A stretch of DNA of 64,000 nt from a virus, in IMG/VR virus record IMGVR_UViG_3300046499_000422, positions 1 through 64,000 of that record, one strand, 5' to 3'. Made by a program: the position numbers and the translations under genes. Below the pieces are notes generated by a model. It was not told the origin of the DNA. It worked only from the letters and a program-made list of their open reading frames with translations, and ran no database searches. How positions within the stretch are numbered: position 1 is the stretch's first letter; every line of letters begins with the position of its first letter. Below are positions 55,839 through 63,914 of the stretch, one piece after another.

Positions 55839-56812
55839 AGGTAGCCGCCGGTGTCGTATCCGTGGTCCGGGCCGTCGGTGCGCTTCTTCGCCTGCTCGCG
55901 ATGGAGGACGGTGTAGACGTACTTGGTGCTGACCTCGATGCCCTGCTCGGTCAGAAGGCGGGCGATTTCCGCCGGCGCTGCGTCCGGCGGGAGGGTCAGC
56001 GACGCGGCAAGGATGGCGTTCTTCTTGTTGACGCCCTGAGGAGTCTTCATTTCGTTCTTCATGCCAGTGAGCTGCGTCTTCATCGAGTCGTCAGCCGGGA
56101 TCACGTCGGCTTCATCCGGCGTCACGCGCTGCGCCGGGCGCCCGGTGGCGTTGCGGGTGACCGTGTATGCGGGGGCCTGCGAGGCGGCCCGTGAAGCCGC
56201 CTGGAGAGCGGCGTACGCGGCGAGCTCTTCCCGGGTGCGGGCTTCACGGCGCTGGAGGTGCGCGAGGACCTCGCGGGCGCCGACTTCCTGCGCGCGCTGG
56301 TCCACCCACGCCTGGGTCTTCTTGTCGAGGCGCAGATCGTGGTGGTGGATGACGATGGTCCACAGGCCCTTGGCGAGCAGTGAGATGAAGGCGCCGATGA
56401 TGCCGGTGGCGAGCGAGTCGGTGAGCTTGCCGTGGTAGGTGACGGCGGTCATGGCGATGAGGAGCGCGATGTGGCCGCCCCAGCGGGGCAGTGCGGCCTT
56501 TTGGCGGTTGTGGCGGGCCATCCACTCGACGGCCATGCAGGTGATCCACGTGAGGTCGAAGACCGCGGCGGCGCAGTAGGCGGCGAACGCCGGCGCGGTC
56601 CGGTTGAGGAGGTCGCCGATGCTGGTCGTGGTCCAGGCGACGGACGCGATGATGGCGATGACCGTGAAGGTGTTGACGACGTGCGAGGTGACCAGGTCCC
56701 AGTCCCGAGGGGGTACGGGGATGGTGATGTCGTATTCGTCGGGGACGGGGTAGGTGGTGCCTTCGATGGTGTGGGGGATGGGGCGGCTGCGGGTTTCGCG
56801 GCGGGTCTTCAC
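55835..56812 (-). CDS. DUF2637/SpdB-like membrane protein
   Basis: 325 residues from the GTG at 56812 (GGAG 6 nt upstream). Four membrane helices between about 50 and 160: FTVIAIIASVAWTTTSIGDL, AFAAYCAAAVFDLTWITCMA, GGHIALLIAMTAVTYHG and GIIGAFISLLAKGLWTIVIH. A helical Arg/Glu region and a C-terminal HTH-like end (AEIARLLTEQGIEVSTKYVY) follow. The family is common on Streptomyces conjugative elements, where spread proteins help plasmids move along hyphae. Confidence 0.82.
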   Translation of the reverse strand: MKTRRETRSRPIPHTIEGTTYPVPDEYDITIPVPPRDWDLVTSHVVNTFTVIAIIASVAWTTTSIGDLLNRTAPAFAAYCAAAVFDLTWITCMAVEWMARHNRQKAALPRWGGHIALLIAMTAVTYHGKLTDSLATGIIGAFISLLAKGLWTIVIHHHDLRLDKKTQAWVDQRAQEVGAREVLAHLQRREARTREELAAYAALQAASRAASQAPAYTVTRNATGRPAQRVTPDEADVIPADDSMKTQLTGMKNEMKTPQGVNKKNAILAASLTLPPDAAPAEIARLLTEQGIEVSTKYVYTVLHREQAKKRTDGPDHGYDTGGYL

Positions 56813-56918
56813 CGGGGTCTCCTGGGGCGGGCTGGTGGGTGTGGGGGCTGGTGGATTTCCGCGCCGCAGGCGGTTGGGGTCCTGCGGCGTGGGCTACCGG
56901 TCAGCTCTCGGGTTGGGT

Positions 56919-56949
56919 GGCCGCACCCCGCGGGTGGTGGGGTGCGGCC
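56919..56949 (-). terminator. Hairpin upstream of the DUF2637-like gene
   Basis: Perfect 11-bp arms GGCCGCACCCC and GGGGTGCGGCC with a 9-nt loop, in the 189-bp gap between microprotein genes and the membrane-protein gene. Confidence 0.7.
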
Positions 56950-57001
56950 GTGCCGGGCGTCGCGCCGTGGGGGAACGCCACGAGACCCGGCTGTCTGGGG
57001 G

Positions 57002-57106
57002 TCAGTGGCAGTCGGGGCAGTCGGGGCCGGTGCACTGGTCGGCGTGGCGGCAGGCGTCGTTGCAGTAGGGGTGGCCGCCGGGTGCGCCGCAGAGAATGCA
57101 CTCCAT
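57002..57106 (-). CDS. 34-aa Cys/His microprotein
   Basis: ATG at 57106 overlapping the upstream stop (TGATG). CILCGAPGGHPYCNDACRHA then CTGPDCPDCH: seven Cys and several His in 34 residues, a pair of tiny zinc sites. Too small for domain assignment. Confidence 0.6.
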   Translation of the reverse strand: MECILCGAPGGHPYCNDACRHADQCTGPDCPDCH

Positions 57107-57243
57107 CAGGACGCCTTCCCGGTGCCTCGGCAGGTGCTGCAGGTCTGCCAGTTCTGACGCGTGACGCCGTCGCTGGAGGTGTCGACGGTTTTGCCGCCGG
57201 TGCCGGCGCAGGTGGTGCAGGTCTGGGGCTGGGCGTAGGTCAC
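57106..57243 (-). CDS. 45-aa DnaJ-zinc-finger-like microprotein
   Basis: GTG at 57243 (GTGA). Two CxxCxGxG units, CTTCAGTGGK and CSTCRGTGKA, 23 residues apart, copy the zinc-binding modules of DnaJ in isolation. It may be a stand-alone protein-binding or RNA-binding knuckle. Confidence 0.7.
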   Translation of the reverse strand: MTYAQPQTCTTCAGTGGKTVDTSSDGVTRQNWQTCSTCRGTGKAS

Positions 57244-57587
57244 AGGGCACCGCCGGCGCGGAGGGTGGCGTGGGCGGAGGCGGCGCGGAGGCGGAGGCGC
57301 CAGGCCCGCGTGTAGCCGAGCGGGCGACGGCGGTGGAGGAGCTGCTGGGCGGTGGAGAGGGTGGCCTTCGCGGCGTGGATGGTGCCGGCGGGGATGCGGC
57401 GGACGGGGTGGCCGCAGTGGCGGAGGATCGCCTCGGCGGCGGCCGGGTCGCCGCACCGGACGTGGGGGGTGGTGTAGGTGCAGGCGGTGCAGGTGTAGTG
57501 CATGCCGGTGGTGTCGGCGTGGAGGTGGGGGGCGTGCGTCGGCACGGGGCTGTGCTGGCGGATGGGCTGATCGGTACGATCGGTCAC
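57240..57587 (-). CDS. 115-aa Cys/His protein heading the transfer block
   Basis: The GTG at 57587 is preferred: AGGAG lies 6 nt before it, while it touches the ATG at 57593 directly. HYTCTACTYTTPHVRC and later ILRHCGHPVRRIPAG give a zinc group. The C-terminus is basic and helical. First gene after the operator palindrome at 57702. Confidence 0.7.
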   Translation of the reverse strand: MTDRTDQPIRQHSPVPTHAPHLHADTTGMHYTCTACTYTTPHVRCGDPAAAEAILRHCGHPVRRIPAGTIHAAKATLSTAQQLLHRRRPLGYTRAWRLRLRAASAHATLRAGGAL

Positions 57588-57701
57588 GGTCATCTCCTGG
57601 TGAAGCAGGTGGATGGCTGGCCCCGGACGGTGTGTGAGAAGCCCGTCCGGGGCGTTCCTATTGGTGGAGAGATGCGGGTGTGCCGCTTCCCTCTGAGTCA
57701 A

Positions 57702-57719
57702 GTAGAGCATACGCTCTAC
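57702..57719. promoter_or_regulatory. Operator palindrome between divergent genes
   Basis: GTAGAGC-ATAC-GCTCTAC, perfect 7-bp arms, 38 bp before the TTG start of the HTH gene and upstream of the leftward block. A dimeric regulator binding here could act on both. Confidence 0.7.
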
Positions 57720-57746
57720 AGCATGGGAAGCGTGCGCGCCCACGAA

Positions 57747-58089
57747 GGGAGCGGCGTTGGATGACGAGGAGGTGCAGCCGGAAGTGGAAGCGGTACGCGA
57801 AGCGCTCCGAGCGCTGGAGCAGATCCCCGACCGACTGGACCGGGCCAAGGCCCTTGCCGTCCTGCTAGGTGAGTGGCCGGATCATCACGCTTTCCTGCGG
57901 GAGGAGCGGCAGCGAATCGTGCAAGAGATGCGCGCCGAGAAGATGACGTATCGGCAGATCGGCGATGCATTGGGGATGCACTTCACTCGGGTCCGTCAGA
58001 TCGAGGCTGGGCAGCGTGGAGCGAAGAACCGCCCGGCGAAGAAGCCGCCGACCGACGAGGAGTAGCCGGGCACGACGACGGCCCGCCCC
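57747..58089. repeat. Direct repeat arm A, right copy (partner 1-343)
   Basis: Counterpart of 1-343 at an offset of 57746. Differences are few and synonymous in the gene. Confidence 0.95.
57757..58065 (+). CDS. Small HTH protein, sigma-70 region-4-like (right copy)
   Basis: Encodes the same 102 residues as the left copy; only synonymous positions differ. Here the upstream DNA is visible: GAAGGGAG precedes the TTG, and the ATG at 57723 reads a 13-codon peptide ending in TGA that overlaps the start, possibly a coupled leader. The operator palindrome lies 38 bp upstream. Confidence 0.85.
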   Translation: MDDEEVQPEVEAVREALRALEQIPDRLDRAKALAVLLGEWPDHHAFLREERQRIVQEMRAEKMTYRQIGDALGMHFTRVRQIEAGQRGAKNRPAKKPPTDEE

Positions 58090-58109
58090 GGGCTTAGGGG
58101 CGGGCCGTC
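58077..58109. terminator. Terminator after HTH gene (right copy)
   Basis: Same 13-bp arms as 331-363, one change in the loop. Followed by TTCTTCTT. Confidence 0.85.
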
Positions 58110-58207
58110 CTGTTCTTCTTCGCCAACCAGCGTACGCCCCGCCTTGTCGGTCACGGACGGGTTACACCCGATGCGCCCGACCCGTCCGGTACACCACACT
58201 CCGGGGC

Positions 58208-58429
58208 ATGTCTGACACCCGCACACCCCGCCTGTCCCGCCGCGCCAAGTACATGATCGCCATCGTCGCGCTCATCATCTGGACCGCCCTGGCCAACACT
58301 TGGACGTCCCGGGGCTGTGACCTGGTCCCGTCGTACGGGTACGTGGTTGGGCACTGGACGCCGGCCGCGAACCAGGGCTGTGAGTCGGAGCCGGGCGGGG
58401 CGCAGTACACGGACCACTACGACGGCTGA
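58208..58429 (+). CDS. 73-aa membrane protein, variable cassette of right copy
   Basis: ATG at 58208 with CGGGG before it. SRRAKYMIAIVALIIWTALA is one membrane helix with a basic N-side; the outside part has two Cys (RGCDLVPSY.. NQGCESEP). It is absent from the left copy, where a lipoprotein gene occupies the place in the opposite direction. Overlaps the end of the convergent 98-aa gene by 13 bp. Small single-span proteins can block superinfection; that is inference here. Confidence 0.75.
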   Translation: MSDTRTPRLSRRAKYMIAIVALIIWTALANTWTSRGCDLVPSYGYVVGHWTPAANQGCESEPGGAQYTDHYDG

Positions 58430-58713
58430 GCGGCGGGCGGACAGTGCGGGATGGCTCCCTGCGCGCTTTCGTTCCACACGGTGCGGCCGAGCGGGCCGCG
58501 CGCGCTGACGTGGTAGTCGCCATACTCGCCGTGCCCGCGCCGGTGCCAAGCGCGGAGCACGCAGGCGAGGGTGCCGTCCGTGTGCTCATTGTCGAGGGTC
58601 GCGGTGCAGGGCGAGATGTCGGCGTGGGCGGTAGCGATGTGGTCGTCGGTCTGATCGGGCGACTGGGGCTGGTCGCAGTGGGGGCACACCTCGGAAGGGA
58701 AGTTGTCAGGCAC
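58417..58713 (-). CDS. 98-aa C2H2-like protein, variable cassette of right copy
   Basis: GTG at 58713 with GAGGAG 7 nt upstream, the same translation start as the unrelated 50-aa gene in the left copy. VCPHCDQPQSPDQTDDHIAT.. AH forms a CxxC..H..H finger; the remainder has HRRGHGEYGDYHVSARGPLG. Probably nucleic-acid binding. Confidence 0.75.
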   Translation of the reverse strand: MPDNFPSEVCPHCDQPQSPDQTDDHIATAHADISPCTATLDNEHTDGTLACVLRAWHRRGHGEYGDYHVSARGPLGRTVWNESAQGAIPHCPPAAQPS

Positions 58714-58834
58714 GGGGCTGCTCCTCAATCCATGCAGCGTGAACGAGCGCCAGCCGCCCGCTGGGAAGCCGGTCCCACCAGTACGGCCGACCGAACAGCC
58801 AGACGACGCGGAGCGCGTCGGGATCACGGATCAC
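58706..58834 (-). CDS. 42-aa small protein (right copy)
   Basis: Same as the gene at 1226-1354. Its stop codon again marks the border with unrelated sequence. Confidence 0.65.
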   Translation of the reverse strand: MIRDPDALRVVWLFGRPYWWDRLPSGRLALVHAAWIEEQPRA

Positions 58835-59046
58835 GGCCGCTCCCCGTCGAGCGCACGGATCGTCGGGCACGGGAACGGGACGCTGGACTCGTGAGTGCAC
58901 TCGGCGCAGGACCCGCACCCGTACTCGTCCCGGTGCAGAGCACGGACGCGCTTGATCCGCGCGCTCGCGGCGGCGTGCATCTCGGCGAGCTGGACCTCGT
59001 CGAAGGCGACGAGCAGGGCCTGCGCGGCGGTGGTGATGTCTGCCAT
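58831..59046 (-). CDS. 71-aa Cys-containing protein (right copy)
   Basis: Same translation as 1351-1566, including the CGSCAEC cluster. Confidence 0.75.
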   Translation of the reverse strand: MADITTAAQALLVAFDEVQLAEMHAAASARIKRVRALHRDEYGCGSCAECTHESSVPFPCPTIRALDGERP

Positions 59047-59049
59047 CGG

Positions 59050-60327
59050 TCAGGCCCCCTTCGCGGTGGTGGCGCCGTCGCCCCAGTCGTCGATGTCCTC
59101 CGCCGGGTCCTGGCCGGTCGGCCGGTCGAGGGCGGCGAGCAGCTCGGTGGGGTCGATGAGACCGAGGCGCCCACCGAGGTCGCGGATGGCGGCGAGGGTG
59201 GCCTCGGCGGTCTCGGCGCGCTGCTGCCACCCGTGCCGTTCGGCAGCCATCTCCTGCCGCTGGGCGAGGAAACGGCGGGCAGTCTCGTCCAACTGGTCGC
59301 GGTGGGCTTCGATCTCGGCAGCCTTGGCCTTCCAGGTGGCGCGTCCGGCGGTGAGCTGCTCCATGTGGCGGTCCCGGACGGCCATCACCGCGTCGGCATC
59401 AGCTTCCGCGTCGGCACGCCATCGGTACTCGCAGTCGGCCCACTGGCGGCCGGGGTTCTGGCGTTCCCAGATCGCCGCCGCGTACTGCTCGCGCAGCCCG
59501 TCGTCGCTGGCGGTTGTACCGGGTTCTGTTGGCTCCGACGCGCGTTCGACTGCGGCCCGGTCGGCGGCGAGCTGCCTGCCGCACCTCGCGCCCTTCAGCC
59601 ACGTCCGCACGTCAGCGGTCGTGATGGGCAGCTGCTTGCGGTCGGTGAGGTCGCACCACTCGGCGACGTAGTCGAGGGCGTCCTGTGCGAGGTACAGCTC
59701 GCGGGCGAGGCGGTCGACTTCGGCGCGGGCCTCGTCGGCGGTGAGCAGCATGTCGTCGCAGGCCGGGGACGGTTCCCGGCGCCGGGAACCGTCCGTCCCG
59801 ATCGCGTCGAGCACCGCTTCCGCGTCGGCCGCCCGGACGTTGAGCGGCAGCCACTGGCCGTTGCGGCGGAGGACGGGGCCGATGGCGTTGAACGCCAGCG
59901 CGCGCCAGCCAGCGCCGGTGGCCGCCGACGTTTCGGGGCGCTCCGAAGCGTGGGGCGGCGCGGGGTGTCCGGGGCAGAGCCCATCCCTGTCGGGGCGTTC
60001 GGGCCACAGGTGGTAGCCGTGCCGGTCGGTACGCGGGCACGTACTCACGGGCAGCGGGTCTGCCCCGTCGTGCAGCTGGTGCTCGGTGGCCGGGTGCCCG
60101 CACGTCTCGCCGAAGCGGCTGGTGTTGCACGCCTCGCGGGGTCCGGTGTGGGTGTGGTCGGTGACGCGGGTGAGGGGTCCGGGTGCGCCGTCGGCGGGCG
60201 GCACCTCCGCCAGACCGAGGGCGTACAGCACCCCCGAAGCGGCGTGGTCGATGAGCGGGCCGGCGTTGATGGTGACGGCGTCGGCGATGGCGGCGCGGAT
60301 CCGGTCGGCGGTGGGCTGGTCGGTCAC
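59050..60327 (-). CDS. 425-aa coiled-coil early protein (right copy)
   Basis: Same as 1570-2847, with the GTG start overlapping the upstream stop. Confidence 0.75.
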   Translation of the reverse strand: MTDQPTADRIRAAIADAVTINAGPLIDHAASGVLYALGLAEVPPADGAPGPLTRVTDHTHTGPREACNTSRFGETCGHPATEHQLHDGADPLPVSTCPRTDRHGYHLWPERPDRDGLCPGHPAPPHASERPETSAATGAGWRALAFNAIGPVLRRNGQWLPLNVRAADAEAVLDAIGTDGSRRREPSPACDDMLLTADEARAEVDRLARELYLAQDALDYVAEWCDLTDRKQLPITTADVRTWLKGARCGRQLAADRAAVERASEPTEPGTTASDDGLREQYAAAIWERQNPGRQWADCEYRWRADAEADADAVMAVRDRHMEQLTAGRATWKAKAAEIEAHRDQLDETARRFLAQRQEMAAERHGWQQRAETAEATLAAIRDLGGRLGLIDPTELLAALDRPTGQDPAEDIDDWGDGATTAKGA

Positions 60328-60626
60328 GGGGTCGGCTCCTCGGCGTCGATGATGGGCGGCTCGTTGTCGACGAGGATCCACAGCGGCCCGTAGCTGCCCG
60401 GTTCGTGGCGCGCAGGCTTCTCGTCGAGGGCGTAGAACGCGCCGGTCTGGCCGTGCCAGCCGATCTGCCGCCACGTCTGCTGGGCGTCGAGGGTGTGGGT
60501 GCGCATCTCGGCGCCGGTGAGTTCGGACGCGCGGCGGTACGGACGGGTGTCGGTCGGCGGCGCGGTCGGTCGGAATCCGGCACCGTCGCCGCGTCGGATG
60601 TGTCGGTCTCGGGGCTGCTGGGTCAC
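60324..60626 (-). CDS. 100-aa hypothetical protein (right copy)
   Basis: Same as 2844-3146. Confidence 0.75.
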   Translation of the reverse strand: MTQQPRDRHIRRGDGAGFRPTAPPTDTRPYRRASELTGAEMRTHTLDAQQTWRQIGWHGQTGAFYALDEKPARHEPGSYGPLWILVDNEPPIIDAEEPTP

Positions 60627-60645
60627 GTTGGTGTCTTTCGGTTGG

Positions 60646-60670
60646 GCCCGGCCGGGGCGACCGGCCGGGC
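60646..60670 (-). terminator. Intra-operon hairpin (right copy)
   Basis: Same GCCCGGCC/GGCCGGGC hairpin as 3166-3190. Confidence 0.6.
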
Positions 60671-60685
60671 AACAGGCAGGGGCGG

Positions 60686-61087
60686 TCAGACGTGGCGGAA
60701 CGTGATCTCAGCCAGCTCGGCACGGGCCTCAGCGATCGACGTGCGGCCGTTCGCGAGGTCGCCGATCAGCACGGCCGCCTGGTACTCGCCCTCGTCGGTG
60801 GCGTCCGTGAGGCGGCTGGCGATCTCGGAGATCAGCTCGAACACCGCGCTGTCGGCGTCGGCCTGCTGCTCCTCGGTGAGGTGCACGCCGTTGTTGGCGA
60901 ACGCCTGGACGATGGCGGGGTCATTGACGAACCGCTCCAGGGATTCGTCTTCGGTGTCCCAGTCGCCGTCCTGGAGGCCGTTGATGAGGTCGCCGAGGAC
61001 GCGGGTCTTGGTCTCGTTGTCGGCTCCGGCGTCGATGAGGGCGCGGGCTACGGGGTCGAAGATGCTGTTGGCGCTGCTCCAGCCCAT
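60686..61087 (-). CDS. 133-aa acidic hypothetical protein (right copy)
   Basis: Same as 3206-3607. Confidence 0.8.
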   Translation of the reverse strand: MGWSSANSIFDPVARALIDAGADNETKTRVLGDLINGLQDGDWDTEDESLERFVNDPAIVQAFANNGVHLTEEQQADADSAVFELISEIASRLTDATDEGEYQAAVLIGDLANGRTSIAEARAELAEITFRHV

Positions 61088-61124
61088 GGCGGGGTCCTTT
61101 CGGGTGGTGGGTGGTGGGTGGTGG

Positions 61125-61289
61125 TCAGGTCTGGTCGCGGCAGGTGCAGGTACCGGGTCCGAACACGGGGTCGTCCCGGTGGGCGCACAGCGCGGGCGGG
61201 GTCCAGTGGCCGGCGGCGGCGCTGTGGTGCCACATCGGGTTGTCGGGCCACGGGCGGGGCGGGATCACGGGCGCGGTGGGGGCGGTCAC
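61125..61289 (-). CDS. 54-aa Cys/His protein (right copy)
   Basis: Same as 3645-3809. Confidence 0.65.
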   Translation of the reverse strand: MTAPTAPVIPPRPWPDNPMWHHSAAAGHWTPPALCAHRDDPVFGPGTCTCRDQT

Positions 61290-61624
61290 TGCTGCTCGCC
61301 TCCGACGCGCCGGTCGAGGTCGTAGACCCAAGCCGCGATCACGGCGGCGGCCTGGATCAGCTCGGCGCGGAGCTTGGCCGGGTCGGACTCGGCGAAGGCT
61401 TCGGCGACTTCCTCGCGCAGGATGTGCAGCCAGTCGAGGTACCCGCCTTCGGCCGCCGACTGGCAGGCCATGCGTGCCACGTCGGCGTCGATGGTCTCGG
61501 GGTACTGGCCGGTGCCGTTGGGGTGGTGCTGGTCGCCCCATTTGGCGAGTTGGGCCTGGCGTTCGTCGTCGATGTCCTCGGCGAAGGCGGCGAGGCCGGG
61601 GGTGGTGAAGAGGGTGGGGTACAT
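61286..61624 (-). CDS. MazG-like pyrophosphohydrolase (right copy)
   Basis: Same as 3806-4144, with the same unusual overlap with the LuxR-type frame. Confidence 0.75.
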   Translation of the reverse strand: MYPTLFTTPGLAAFAEDIDDERQAQLAKWGDQHHPNGTGQYPETIDADVARMACQSAAEGGYLDWLHILREEVAEAFAESDPAKLRAELIQAAAVIAAWVYDLDRRVGGEQQ

Positions 61625-62025
61625 GTCGTGTCCGTTCTGGGTGGGTTCGGGCAGTAGTTGGTGCACCTGGTTCGGGTCGCGTGGGCCTCGCTGGCCCCGT
61701 CCGGGGTCAGCAGCGGCTCCCCGGCGGCCTCTACGGGCTTCGGTGGACCCTTGGGAGCTTCGTGGGTCTGCGCGGGGCGTAGACGGGCGCTCAGCCGCTC
61801 CGGCACGTGGATCTCACCCGGCCGCAGCAAACCCACCCGCAGAGCCACCGCCACCGCATGCGCCCTATCGCCGACACCCAGCGCCCGGTAGACGAGTCGC
61901 AGAGAGCTGTTCACCGTGTCCGGCGCGATCCGCAACCGGGCTGCGATCTGGGCGGCGGTGTTGCCGTTGGCCACAAGGCGCAAGATCTCCAGCTGCCGAG
62001 GCGTCAGCAGCGCCTGACCGCTCAC
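61357..62025 (-). CDS. LuxR-type HTH protein (right copy)
   Basis: Same as 3877-4545; the missing early stop is present in both copies. Confidence 0.65.
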   Translation of the reverse strand: MSGQALLTPRQLEILRLVANGNTAAQIAARLRIAPDTVNSSLRLVYRALGVGDRAHAVAVALRVGLLRPGEIHVPERLSARLRPAQTHEAPKGPPKPVEAAGEPLLTPDGASEAHATRTRCTNYCPNPPRTDTTCTPPSSPPPASPPSPRTSTTNARPNSPNGATSTTPTAPASTPRPSTPTWHAWPASRRPKAGTSTGCTSCARKSPKPSPSPTRPSSAPS

Positions 62026-62342
62026 CGCTGCGCCTCCCGCGTCCGGGCCGCCACGTCGTCGGTCGTCGCGAGCACACACCGCGACGGCACGGCGACCAGC
62101 CAGCCCGTCCCCGGCATGTCGCAGGCGACGGCCGCCGGATGCCGGTCGACGTACACCAGGCCGCGCCGCACGGTGGCCATGTGCTCGTCGCAGAGCAGGG
62201 AGAAGTCGGCTTTGGGCGTCAGCCACCAAGCGACGTGCCAGGTGGCGGCCCTCCCGCAGGGTGCGGCGTCGTGGGTGGGCCGGGACCCGCATCGGGGGTC
62301 GCCGCGCCGTGGGGTCGGCGTGAGGTCGGGGAAGGCACTCAC
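62022..62342 (-). CDS. 106-aa probable zinc-binding protein (right copy)
   Basis: Same as 4542-4862. Confidence 0.75.
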   Translation of the reverse strand: MSAFPDLTPTPRRGDPRCGSRPTHDAAPCGRAATWHVAWWLTPKADFSLLCDEHMATVRRGLVYVDRHPAAVACDMPGTGWLVAVPSRCVLATTDDVAARTREAQR

Positions 62343-62644
62343 CGCTGCTCACCTCGTCGCTGCGCCCAGTCGGGATCGAACGCGGGCGCGGGACCACGGG
62401 GTGGCGGCGGGTCGTTGCGGTGCCGCCAGGCGCGGACCGTGGCCCGGGGGCGGAGCAGCAGCATGCGGGCGATCTCCGCCGCGTACACGGGCTGCGCGAG
62501 CCACCAGCGCCAGTCGCGGCGGGTGACGCGCGGTGTCCGGTACATGAGCCGGTGGGCCCAGTCCGAGGCGCGGTGAGCGGGACGCCAGCGGCCGATGAGG
62601 TATCCAGCGAGGATGCCGCCGAGTGCGACCACGATCGCGGTCAC
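62339..62644 (-). CDS. 101-aa single-pass membrane protein (right copy)
   Basis: Same as 4859-5164. Confidence 0.75.
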   Translation of the reverse strand: MTAIVVALGGILAGYLIGRWRPAHRASDWAHRLMYRTPRVTRRDWRWWLAQPVYAAEIARMLLLRPRATVRAWRHRNDPPPPRGPAPAFDPDWAQRRGEQR

Positions 62645-62871
62645 CGCTGCGCCCCGCTGCCCAGCGCGGCCCGCTCGGCCTGGTGCTTGGCGCTGTCGAC
62701 CGGGCACACGACGCGGTCGTCCGCCGTCATCAGCCAGCCATCGCGGAGCAGCTCCGCACGGGCCTGCCCCAGGTTGGCGAAGTGCACGTCGCCCCCGCCG
62801 TACTGGTCCCTGAACGGGTAGCGGCAGACGTCGCAGGCGACCGTGACGCAGTCGTGGCGGCGGACGCTCAT
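62641..62871 (-). CDS. 76-aa CxxC protein (right copy)
   Basis: Same as 5161-5391. Confidence 0.75.
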   Translation of the reverse strand: MSVRRHDCVTVACDVCRYPFRDQYGGGDVHFANLGQARAELLRDGWLMTADDRVVCPVDSAKHQAERAALGSGAQR

Positions 62872-63125
62872 CGCCGCGCCCCCTCGACGACGGGCCACGC
62901 CTGGCGGCAGCCGTTGCTGCGGCAGCGAATGTGCTCGGGCACGTCCTCCGGGATCCACGTCAGTCCGTCGTCCAGGACGCTGCGCCCGCAGCGCGACACC
63001 GTGCCCTCGCGGATCTTGCGGCCAGCCATGTGGACGGCCTTGTGGGAATGGACGTCGGGCCGGGAGTACCAGGACGCGTCACGGCCGGCGGCCCACGGCT
63101 CCTCGGCCGGCGTCTCGGTGCTCAT
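62868..63125 (-). CDS. 85-aa hypothetical protein (right copy)
   Basis: Same as 5388-5645. Confidence 0.7.
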   Translation of the reverse strand: MSTETPAEEPWAAGRDASWYSRPDVHSHKAVHMAGRKIREGTVSRCGRSVLDDGLTWIPEDVPEHIRCRSNGCRQAWPVVEGARR

Positions 63126-63832
63126 CGCTGCACCCCCTCAGCGGCCTCAGGCTGCTGTTCGGCCTCGATCGCGTAGGTCGCCGTCTGCCGGACCAGGCGC
63201 TGCGCCCGCGCTCCGGGCCGGGTGATCGCCGACTCGTAGCGGCTGGCGGCGTCCTCGCGCTGCTCCCAGGCGGGGCCGTCGGGTCGCCACTCGCCTCGCC
63301 AGTGGAACTCGATCTGCCACTCGGTGCGCGGCGGGTGGGCCACGGCCTCGGGCTGGGGTGCCTCGTCGGCCAGGCGGCGCAGCTCGGCACGGGCGGCGGC
63401 CAGACGCCTGGCGGGGCTCAGCAGTTCATGGCCCGGCACGTACCGCTGGCAGGCGCGCTCATGCAGCCCCTGCGAACGGGCGCAGGTGCACGGGAACTTG
63501 GCCCGCACCTGCGTGAGTACGTCGTGCAGGGCGAGTGCCCGGGTGTCGTCCGGCTCAGCGGCCAGCATCTGCTGGACCTCGTCGGCGGCCCAGCGGAGCA
63601 CCGAGGCCCGGTCCACGGGCACGGCGGCAGGCAGCGCGGCCACCGTCTCCGAGATCCACTTCACCCAGTCCCGGATCCGCTCCGCACCCTGGGCGCCCGC
63701 CAGTTCGGCGTCCTGAAGGCTGAGGAGCATGGTGGGGCCGATGGCTGCGGCAATGGCTGCGGCGCGGTCGGCGGGTGCAGGCGGCACGACGGCCGGTGTT
63801 CCATAGTGGGTGGTTTTGTTGGTTTCTGACAT
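63122..63832 (-). CDS. 236-aa hypothetical early protein (right copy)
   Basis: Same as 5642-6352. Confidence 0.75.
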   Translation of the reverse strand: MSETNKTTHYGTPAVVPPAPADRAAAIAAAIGPTMLLSLQDAELAGAQGAERIRDWVKWISETVAALPAAVPVDRASVLRWAADEVQQMLAAEPDDTRALALHDVLTQVRAKFPCTCARSQGLHERACQRYVPGHELLSPARRLAAARAELRRLADEAPQPEAVAHPPRTEWQIEFHWRGEWRPDGPAWEQREDAASRYESAITRPGARAQRLVRQTATYAIEAEQQPEAAEGVQR

Positions 63833-63914
63833 CAGGTCACTCCGGTCTGTCCCGGTATCGCCGGGTTGGCGTGCCGGTCGGGTTGGCGGGTTTCGTCGTC
63901 TGGATGGGCGGAAG

